From the NCBI GenBank assembly GCA_025057015.1, contig JANWYG010000001.1, positions 1-43,605 of the forward strand: a stretch of DNA of 43,605 nt, written 5' to 3'. The notes under the pieces were generated by a model, which worked only from the letters and a program-made list of their open reading frames with translations, was not told the origin of the DNA and searched no databases. Source of the stretch: Blastocatellia bacterium (lineage in GTDB: Bacteria > Acidobacteriota > Blastocatellia > Chloracidobacteriales > JADJPF01). Within the stretch, counting starts at the first letter, position 1. Every line of letters starts with the position of its first letter. Positions 37,324-43,605 of this stretch are shown here, one piece after another. A program made the position numbers and the translations under genes.

Positions 37324-37787
37324 CTCTTCCAAGCAGCTATAGCTTGCGAACCGATAGCGTATACAAGCATTAAAGCTCCTATAGGCACTAAGAAAATGCC
37401 TATGCCGGGATCTCCTTCGGGATGTGATAGGCCGCCTAAGAAAAATCCTAGTGGCATCAAGATACTTCCTGTAACAAGCAGGCCTGAAGCTATACGGCGC
37501 TGGTTGACAGGCAAATCGTCTGCACGCTGTGCATAGACGAGATTGACTAGCGCAAGTAGTGCTCCGTGAAAGTGAGCAAGCGACCATAGCTCTCTTCTGA
37601 GAGGATCAAGTAAAAACTCCTCTGACTTGAATCCTAGCAATCCTTCGAGAGCTAGCCCCATCAGCATAAAGAAAAGAAGGGCACTCCAACCGTAACGCTT
37701 ATGTAAAGTAGCTGTTGAGAAGACTGTCGCTGGGTTCGCTGCTACAGCTTGTGCTGATTCCTTAGCAGCCCTTGTAGCCACTTTCAC
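37320..37787 (-). CDS. Four-helix membrane protein linked to the octaheme cytochrome
   Basis: The 155-residue protein has a cytoplasmic-looking N-terminus and four predicted membrane helices (about 33-53, 68-86, 98-120 and 129-150). I do not recognise a named family. Two histidines lie in the second helix (H72, H74, LAHFHGALLAL), a third (H122) follows helix 3, and acidic residues (EEFLLDPLRRE) precede helix 2. Histidines in helices can bind haem b or a quinol, so it could be a membrane electron carrier, but this is inference. Translation starts at GTG, overlapping the cytochrome stop as GTGA, so the two proteins are very probably made together. Confidence 0.82.
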   Translation of the reverse strand: MKVATRAAKESAQAVAANPATVFSTATLHKRYGWSALLFFMLMGLALEGLLGFKSEEFLLDPLRRELWSLAHFHGALLALVNLVYAQRADDLPVNQRRIASGLLVTGSILMPLGFFLGGLSHPEGDPGIGIFLVPIGALMLVYAIGSQAIAAWKS

Positions 37788-39625
37788 TCTCCTATCGAGA
37801 TATCCTTGTCGTCTTGCTGAGCCAGTAAGTTGCTTATGACGGCCTCGATTGGCAAAAGGTGTTCGTCTAAAGGTACTTCGCTTCCGGGGTGGCGGATGCG
37901 GCTTTTATCAAGGTTCACCCACCAGCTACGCCATTCAGCAATCCTACGTTGTCGCTCTTCTGGTGGTGCTTGCGGGTCAAACTTTGCTATTCTGCTTGTT
38001 GCTTCATCTAGCCTAGCGTCGGCTTGAGCAGCACGAGCTACGAGAGTCTTCAGACTGCGGTAGGCAAAGTGTCTGATGGCAGCGTATCGGTCGTTCATGG
38101 CAACTAGCAGCAGCGGCACTGCCCAGAGTCGCTCGAACGGATCTGCAGTGTAGGTTTTTTCTGCCCTCAGCGATTCTATGGCGACAGCCCGCTGAACTAC
38201 ATCACCGGCGAACATCGTACGAACGGTCTCGGCTATTTTGCTGTACTGCTCGTCGATGGGTAGTTCTGGAAGTTGCAGGCCATAAAGTTCACTAAGGTTT
38301 TTAGCTGCCCATACCGCAGTTTTGTTTGTATGGCAAATAGTGCAAGCATCGGGCATTTGATACTTCCAAGCCCGCGAGGGATCTGGGCTATGAATTCTAT
38401 GCGTTGGGTGAATGGTTAGTAACCCATAGGTCATCTTCGGCATGTGGCAGCTGTAGCAGTCACTGCCTGCTCCTTGAGGATTGTGCCGAGTGTGTGTTCG
38501 AATGTCTTTGGCTATCTCTTTGTGACATTGTAAGCAACCTTGTTGTCCTCGCATCTGTTCGTCAATCATCCCATGCGGGTCTCCGCCATGCATGTTGTGG
38601 CAAGAGATGCAGGTAAGATTGCTCTTTTCATGCCCTTTGGACTGGAGAATTCCCTGATATTCGTAGGCGGATAGTCGAGGAGTTCCGTCTTTCCAGAACC
38701 TAAGCGACAGGTCTACGCCTGCAAGTTTGCTGTGTATCCAAATTGGCGTAGTGTATTTGTTCAGGTCGCTGCCAGCTGTATAAGGGTCACCTTTTGAAAG
38801 AAGTTCACGTATGCGCTCCAGAGGATTCGGAGTACGCTGGCCATGACAGTGTCCACAGACCTGTATGCTGCGTTCACGAGGTAATTTTGCAGGATTTATT
38901 ATGGTTGGGTCATCGCGGTTAGAGTAGTAGAGAAAATAACGCCGCAGGGGATTGCGGTTGTATTCTATATGCTCTTTGCCGGGACCATGGCAAGCTTCAC
39001 AGGCTATACCAAGTTCAGCTACTTTCGAGCTGAAGGTTTGCTTTTGCCAATCATAGCCTGGAGCAGCTTTGACATTATGGCAAAAGATGCAGTTTGCATC
39101 CCAAAGGGCACGATGCTTGTTGAAATCTGACCCATCTGGATCGAGAAAGCCGCCGTTTAGGTGAAACCAGCGCTTCTCTTCTATGTTCCAGGCAAGCGGC
39201 AGCCGGATAAATCTATCCCCTACTTTAGTCAGGTACTGCTGGAAACGACGCGAGCCTACGGTACGCTCCACGCGATAGCGCGTCATGCGGCCTTGCTCAT
39301 CGATAGTCTCTATAAAGAAGTCGTCGCCGTCACGCAAAAATCGCGATGTGACTCCGTCATAAGTAAACGACGCGTTGTTAAAGTCACCACGAACAGACTT
39401 TGAGTTGGCAACCTGTGTCATGGTTCTGTGAAAAGTGCGCTTCCAGCTTTCTTGATGTACAGGATGACAGCGTACACAAGTTGCCGAGCGAACGTAGTCT
39501 ACAGAGTCCAGGTCACGAGCTTGACCTACTTCATCATAGATTGATTTACAGATACTGCCAAAGCCTAGGGCAAGAAAGATGCCTATTACTACTATGTTTA
39601 CAGCGTTACCTGAACTACGCTTCAT
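37784..39625 (-). CDS. Membrane-anchored octaheme c-type cytochrome
   Basis: The protein of 613 residues has an N-terminal membrane anchor or uncleaved signal (about 9-27), then eight CxxCH haem sites at C50, C179, C209, C257, C339, C364, C390 and C428. The arrangement resembles cytochrome c554/doubled-CxxCH proteins. Several other histidines (for example in HRTMTQ, HGGDPHG, HPTHRIHS) could be distal ligands. The C-terminal 170 residues lack haem sites and look alpha-helical with HEAT-like repeats (RHFAYRSLKTLVARA). It probably acts outside the cytoplasm in electron transfer. I chose ATG 39625 with GGAAAAG upstream. The frame is open to GTG 39661. It is followed with overlap by a four-helix membrane protein. 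Confidence 0.9.
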   Translation of the reverse strand: MKRSSGNAVNIVVIGIFLALGFGSICKSIYDEVGQARDLDSVDYVRSATCVRCHPVHQESWKRTFHRTMTQVANSKSVRGDFNNASFTYDGVTSRFLRDGDDFFIETIDEQGRMTRYRVERTVGSRRFQQYLTKVGDRFIRLPLAWNIEEKRWFHLNGGFLDPDGSDFNKHRALWDANCIFCHNVKAAPGYDWQKQTFSSKVAELGIACEACHGPGKEHIEYNRNPLRRYFLYYSNRDDPTIINPAKLPRERSIQVCGHCHGQRTPNPLERIRELLSKGDPYTAGSDLNKYTTPIWIHSKLAGVDLSLRFWKDGTPRLSAYEYQGILQSKGHEKSNLTCISCHNMHGGDPHGMIDEQMRGQQGCLQCHKEIAKDIRTHTRHNPQGAGSDCYSCHMPKMTYGLLTIHPTHRIHSPDPSRAWKYQMPDACTICHTNKTAVWAAKNLSELYGLQLPELPIDEQYSKIAETVRTMFAGDVVQRAVAIESLRAEKTYTADPFERLWAVPLLLVAMNDRYAAIRHFAYRSLKTLVARAAQADARLDEATSRIAKFDPQAPPEERQRRIAEWRSWWVNLDKSRIRHPGSEVPLDEHLLPIEAVISNLLAQQDDKDISIGE

Positions 39626-39698
39626 GGCTTTTCCAAGTATAGCACTTTTAGCTAAGAGCACAATCTGTGATTGTTTTGAAAGTCAGTGAAAATTTTTC

Positions 39699-39727
39699 TT
39701 GACATTAAGGTTGCTTTACTAGATAGT
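39699..39727 (+). promoter_or_regulatory. Candidate promoter for the subtilase gene
   Basis: TTGACA (39699-39704) is followed by a 17-bp spacer and GATAGT (39722-39727), a weaker -10 matching four of six consensus bases. If used, it gives a leader of about 235 nt containing the triple repeat. Confidence 0.45.
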
Positions 39728-39878
39728 TTATCGGCTAGGCTGTTTAGCACCCTCAGGCAAATATAGCTAAAGCTTTGAATCAGGAAAGAGTCACCTTTGT
39801 TTTGCATGAGCACTCTAGAGTTAGCGATGATTGATAAGGCAGGGAGAGTGTTAGTGTACCTAAGGTTTTCTCTTGCCT

Positions 39879-39931
39879 AACATCTTCCGGGTGTCTTTAA
39901 CATCATGTTCGGGTGTGAACATGTCGGGTGT
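39879..39931 (+). repeat. Three AACAT-N(2-6)-CGGGTGT repeats upstream of the subtilase
   Basis: AACAT is followed by CGGGTGT three times: 39879-39894 (gap 4), 39899-39916 (gap 6) and 39918-39931 (gap 2). An overlapping inverted repeat ATGTTC (39905-39910)/GAACAT (39917-39922) joins copies 2 and 3. The region ends 38 nt before the start codon. It could be a multi-site operator or a structured leader element. Confidence 0.55.
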
Positions 39932-39969
39932 AAATTTTAGTTTTTAAACAATTTTTAAGGGAGGAGATA

Positions 39970-42900
39970 ATGAGCCATAGAAGTAAATGGCGGCTTGCGA
40001 TAGTGATGGCGATCTTTCTGAGCTCGCTTGTGTGGAACCTATCGCTGGACGCTTCGGGTAAAAAGGGGAAGCTTTCGTCTAGCGAGGAGAGTGCGGAGAC
40101 ACAAGCGGTTGAAGCAACCGGTCGGGAAGATGCTGAGAGACCTACTTCAATTCCTCGCAACACAGGGTATCGCAGCTCTACCGAGCGGCATAAGGTGCAG
40201 ATAAACGATAGACAACTTGCAGCTCGGATCAAGGGTAAGCTTATAGGTGACTACAAGTCCTTCCAGGTTTATGAAGTCGACACAGCCACTTTGGAAAACA
40301 TTCTTACAGAAGAGAAAGTCGACTTACGAGACGAATACAATCTGGTAATGCTCGATGCTGGTTATATAGATACGACGACCGAACAGGCTCAAGCACTGCG
40401 AAGCGCAGAACGCAGCGACCTTAGTGCAGATACCTCTAGACTACATTTGATACAGTTCATAGGCCCAGTTCAGGATTCTTGGTACAGAAGCCTTGAAGCT
40501 ACCGGTGTACAGATAATCGGATATTTGCCGAGCAACTCTTATTTAGTTTACGGCGATGCAGCTAAGATAGAGAAGGTCAAAAAGTTAGCAAAGAAGGGCT
40601 TCGTACAGTGGGACGCACCTTACCTGCCTGAGTACGCCATTCGTCCAGACCTACGGCAGGAGTTAACCAATCTAGAAAAGGCAGAAGCTGCAGGTATACA
40701 AGCACAGATGACTGGAAACATGCAAGTCGAGGTGTTGCTTGTTAGCGATCCTAAGACTAATTCAGCAACTATTGACTACATCAACAGCTTGGGTGGTGAG
40801 GGTGTAAAGCATCAGGATGCCTACCAGAAGTACAGAGTGATCATAGCTAATTTACCGGCGAGCTCCGTCAAGCAGATAGCTTCACGTCCTGACGTACTGA
40901 CGGTTGATAAGTATGTTACGCCTAGACTACTTGATGAGCGCCAGAACAGGATTATCTCTGGTTTCCTAACAGGCACCTCGCCGACGCCAGGCGACTATCT
41001 GGCATGGCTAACCTCTTTGGGATTTAACGTGAATGTTGCAGCAAGCTTTGGCGTAGATGTCAGTGATGACGGTATAGACGATGGGGCAAATGCTCCCACA
41101 GCTACTACGCACTTTGGCTTGAGGGTAGCAGGTAGCCTGTCTAATCCTTCACGTGTGACCTACGTCCGTAAAGAGGGAACCGGCAGCGGATCCGAAATAC
41201 GTGGCTGTTTTGGTCACGGTAACATTAATGCTCATATCATAGCTGGTCACACTGGAACGAGGACCGGCACTCCACATGCTGACAGTTCTGGCTTCAGGTA
41301 CGGACTCGGTGTAGCTCCTTTCGTACGTGTGGGTGGCTCTGTGATATTTGCTCCAGGTTTCACTAGTCCTAACTACGAAAATTTGCAGGCAAGAGCTTAT
41401 AACGATGGCATGAGGATAAGCAGCAACAGCTGGGGAGGAGGTGCTAGTTGTAGTTACAACACTGATTCCCATCGTTATGATTTTCTGGTTCGTGATGCAC
41501 AGCCTATGGGCAGCGTACATCCAACGGCTGGCAATCAGGAGATGGTTATAGTATTTGCAGCCGGTAATAGCGGCTCTTCAAGCAGTACAATTGGTTTCCC
41601 CGCTACGGCAAAGAACGTAATTACGGTTGGCGCTTCCGAAAATGTCCATCCGTTTGGTGGGGCTGATGGCTGTGGAATAGCTGATAGCGGAGCTGATAGC
41701 GCCATGGACATTATAGGCTTTTCAAGCCGAGGACACTGTAACAGCAGATTTAAGCCAGAGATAGTAGCTCCAGGCACACACGTAACTGGCGGCGTGTTCC
41801 AGCAGACGGCTAGCGATGCGGGGACTGGTACTGCACACAGCTGCTTTGATGGAAGTAGCGTATGTGGTGGTGTTGGTTCGAACTTCTTTCCATCGGGTCA
41901 GCAGTTTTACACTGCGTCGAGCGGTACTTCGCATTCCACACCTGCTGTAGCTGGTGTGGCAGCGTTGCTAAGGCAGTTCCATATAAATAACTCCCTGCCA
42001 GTACCTAGTCCGGCTTTCACTAAGGCGGCACTGATAAACGCGGCCCGCTACATGACCGGCGCGGGTGCTAACGATAACCTCTGGTCACCCAACCAAGGCA
42101 TGGGACTTGTCGACATGGGAAGGATGTTTGACAGCGTACCGAAGATTCGCCGTGATCAAACCACTGTACTTACCAACGTAGGAGATACGGTGACTATCAC
42201 TGGTAATGTCTCCAACCCTTCTCAGCCCTTTAGAGTGACACTTGCCTGGACTGATGCTCCGCCTGCAAGTCCAAGCAGCAGTCCTTGGGTCAACGACCTT
42301 GATCTAGAAGTGACCGTAGGTGGCAACACCTATCGCGGTAATGTATTCTCTGGGGCGAATTCTGTAACTGGTGGCACGGCAGACTTCCGTACCAATGCCG
42401 AATCTGTATTCGTCCCTGCAGGTGTAACCGGGTCGTTCCTTGTAAGGGTGCGAGCAACTACTCTAGGTGGTGACGGTGTACCTGGTGTAGGTGATACTAC
42501 CGATCAAGATTTCGCTCTGATAATCTACAACGGTGTTGAGATGTCTCTTCCTGTGATTCAGAATTCGGGATTCTCGTTGGTATCTGAGGGATGCAGTCCT
42601 GGCAACAGTGCTCCGGATCCTGGGGAGACAGTAACGGTGAGTCTTGCGCTACAGAACGTAGGTACGGCAAACACTACGAGTAATGTTATAGCTACGCTGC
42701 AACCCACAGGCGGAGTGACTTCGCCCAGCGGCCCACAGAACTATGGTATCCTAACTGCTGGAGGCCCTGCTGTCACGCGCAACTTTACCTTCACCGTCGG
42801 CAGCGGTGTAACCTGCGGCAATCAGATAACGTTGACCTTCACGCTGTCGGGCGGTGCTACAGGCAATATCACTGTCAACATGCAAACCGGGCAGTTGGCA

Positions 42901-43605
42901 GTCTCATTTGCAGAGAACTTTGACAGCACACCTGTCAATTCACTGCCGGTAGGTTGGGTGGCTACTAGACCCATTGGTAGTGTGCCACTATGGACTGTAG
43001 TGAATACTGCATCTCATACTGCGCCCAACGCCGCGTTTACGCAAGATCCGAGCACTGTCAATGACAACCGGTTGGATACGCCTTCGTTTATGGTGACCTC
43101 TGCGTCGGCACAGCTAACGTTCAGTCACAGGTATGGTTTTGAGACGGGATTTGATGGAGGAGTACTGGAGATAGCGATAGGCTCAAGTCCGTTCCAAGAC
43201 ATACTGGCGGCTGGCGGTAGCTTTGTGACCGGCGGGTATACACATACTATATCTACTGGATATAGCAATCCAATAGGCGGGCGACAAGCTTGGAGTGGCA
43301 GTACAGGTACTTCGTTTGTACAAGTGACAGTGAATCTACCAGCATCAGCGAACGGTCAAAGTGTCAGGTTGCGCTTCCGTATGGGGTCTGATAGCAGCGT
43401 TCCAGGCACTGGTTGGTGGGTAGATACGATACAGGTCTTCGGTGGCTTTGTCTGCTGTGGAGGGCCTACCGGACCGAGCTTGGACCATCTTGCGGTGTAC
43501 GTAGCGGACACAGGGAACAATAGGATACAGAGGACTACAGATGATGGAGCGACGTGGCATCTAGTAGGTAGTGGGCTAGGAGCAACAGCAGGAAGTTTCA
43601 ACAAG
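39970..43605 (+). CDS. Large secreted S8 (subtilisin-like) protease, 3' end outside window
   Basis: The frame runs 1212 codons to the window edge without a stop. Residues 1-30 form a signal peptide. Residues 75-330 look like a prodomain or inhibitor region with two similar alpha/beta units (RLHLIQFIGPVQDSWYRSLE; MQVEVLLVSDPKTNSATIDY). The S8 catalytic domain follows: D366 (VDVSDDGID), H416 (GHGNINAHIIAG), oxyanion N533 (FAAGNSG) and S654 (GTSHSTPAVAG). The His motif lacks the usual HGT. Beta-sandwich domains span about 725-975. A choice-of-anchor-J-like domain (ENFDSTPVNSLPVGWVATR, about 975-1160) follows. The last 45 residues begin NHL or beta-propeller repeats (AVYVADTGNNRIQRTTDDGATWH). AAGGGAGGAG precedes the ATG. 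It is probably surface-bound or secreted for protein degradation. Confidence 0.93.
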   Translation, partial: MSHRSKWRLAIVMAIFLSSLVWNLSLDASGKKGKLSSSEESAETQAVEATGREDAERPTSIPRNTGYRSSTERHKVQINDRQLAARIKGKLIGDYKSFQVYEVDTATLENILTEEKVDLRDEYNLVMLDAGYIDTTTEQAQALRSAERSDLSADTSRLHLIQFIGPVQDSWYRSLEATGVQIIGYLPSNSYLVYGDAAKIEKVKKLAKKGFVQWDAPYLPEYAIRPDLRQELTNLEKAEAAGIQAQMTGNMQVEVLLVSDPKTNSATIDYINSLGGEGVKHQDAYQKYRVIIANLPASSVKQIASRPDVLTVDKYVTPRLLDERQNRIISGFLTGTSPTPGDYLAWLTSLGFNVNVAASFGVDVSDDGIDDGANAPTATTHFGLRVAGSLSNPSRVTYVRKEGTGSGSEIRGCFGHGNINAHIIAGHTGTRTGTPHADSSGFRYGLGVAPFVRVGGSVIFAPGFTSPNYENLQARAYNDGMRISSNSWGGGASCSYNTDSHRYDFLVRDAQPMGSVHPTAGNQEMVIVFAAGNSGSSSSTIGFPATAKNVITVGASENVHPFGGADGCGIADSGADSAMDIIGFSSRGHCNSRFKPEIVAPGTHVTGGVFQQTASDAGTGTAHSCFDGSSVCGGVGSNFFPSGQQFYTASSGTSHSTPAVAGVAALLRQFHINNSLPVPSPAFTKAALINAARYMTGAGANDNLWSPNQGMGLVDMGRMFDSVPKIRRDQTTVLTNVGDTVTITGNVSNPSQPFRVTLAWTDAPPASPSSSPWVNDLDLEVTVGGNTYRGNVFSGANSVTGGTADFRTNAESVFVPAGVTGSFLVRVRATTLGGDGVPGVGDTTDQDFALIIYNGVEMSLPVIQNSGFSLVSEGCSPGNSAPDPGETVTVSLALQNVGTANTTSNVIATLQPTGGVTSPSGPQNYGILTAGGPAVTRNFTFTVGSGVTCGNQITLTFTLSGGATGNITVNMQTGQLAVSFAENFDSTPVNSLPVGWVATRPIGSVPLWTVVNTASHTAPNAAFTQDPSTVNDNRLDTPSFMVTSASAQLTFSHRYGFETGFDGGVLEIAIGSSPFQDILAAGGSFVTGGYTHTISTGYSNPIGGRQAWSGSTGTSFVQVTVNLPASANGQSVRLRFRMGSDSSVPGTGWWVDTIQVFGGFVCCGGPTGPSLDHLAVYVADTGNNRIQRTTDDGATWHLVGSGLGATAGSFNK

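Larger units (their letters stand above)
39626..39969. other. Divergent intergenic region between cytochrome and subtilase
   Basis: This 344-bp non-coding region holds a candidate promoter for the subtilase (39699-39727), a set of three AACAT/CGGGTGT repeats (39879-39931), and the subtilase ribosome binding site AAGGGAGGAG (39957-39966). No coding frame or RNA gene was recognised. Confidence 0.6.

Noticed and set aside
1-43605. CRISPR arrays, insertion sequences, prophage or defence genes
   Set aside because: No regularly spaced direct repeats, transposase, integrase, nuclease-defence or phage structural gene was recognised on either strand.

Overview
This is a chromosomal housekeeping window from a Gram-negative-type bacterium. 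It starts in the last two thirds of a 5S rRNA gene and ends inside a very large exported subtilase. The MurE homologue carries the DNPR motif typical of meso-diaminopimelate enzymes. There is an octaheme c-type cytochrome with a membrane partner, a SelA, and a Lon/ClpXP cluster. Base composition is near balanced, with heavy use of ATA (Ile), AGG (Arg) and GTG/TTG starts. These traits, together with the secreted S8 protease, suggest Acidobacteriota (perhaps the Blastocatellia/Chloracidobacterium side). That placement is inference from gene content and style, not a database match.

Layout. 1-84: 3' part of 5S rRNA. 85-746: non-coding, with an 18-bp palindrome matching the Bacillus FadR box (618-635) and a perfect intrinsic terminator (661-684). 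747-4498 (+): UbiD-family decarboxylase, a receiver plus GGDEF-like protein, and SelA, tightly coupled. 4472-5926 (-): an unrecognised membrane-anchored protein whose 3' end overlaps selA. 5927-6342: the promoter region of the division and cell-wall (dcw) cluster. 6343-22865 (+): an unbroken dcw cluster in the order rsmH-ftsL-ftsI-murE-murF-mraY-murD-ftsW-murG-murC-murB-ftsQ-ftsA-ftsZ. mraZ and ddl are absent. Most junctions are 1-4 nt stop/start overlaps. 22879-30826 (+): a strong promoter, tRNA-Leu(UAG), then tig-clpP-clpX-lon-engB-rho. 30875-33679 (+): uvrA. 33672-36957 (-): a four-gene run maoC, ATP-grasp, rimO, and a small exported protein. 37033-37323 (+): a YhbY-type RNA-binding protein. 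37320-39625 (-): octaheme cytochrome and a four-helix membrane protein. 39970-end (+): the subtilase, cut by the window end.

How the parts work together. The dcw cluster encodes nearly the whole cytoplasmic path from UDP-MurNAc to lipid II (MurB-F, MraY, MurG) plus the divisome core (FtsL, FtsI, FtsW, FtsQ, FtsA, FtsZ). Its MurB has lost recognisable catalytic residues, which is the most unexpected coding feature here. Trigger factor, ClpXP and Lon form a nascent-chain folding and proteolysis module. EngB, RimO and YhbY all act on the ribosome. The cytochrome and its partner look like an extracytoplasmic electron-transfer unit attached to the membrane.

No CRISPR array, insertion sequence, phage gene or defence system was seen. 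The items most worth checking are the degenerate MurB, the FadR-like operator and terminator ahead of ubiD, a hairpin over the ftsZ ribosome binding site, the triple motif ahead of the subtilase, and the cytochrome/membrane-protein pair.
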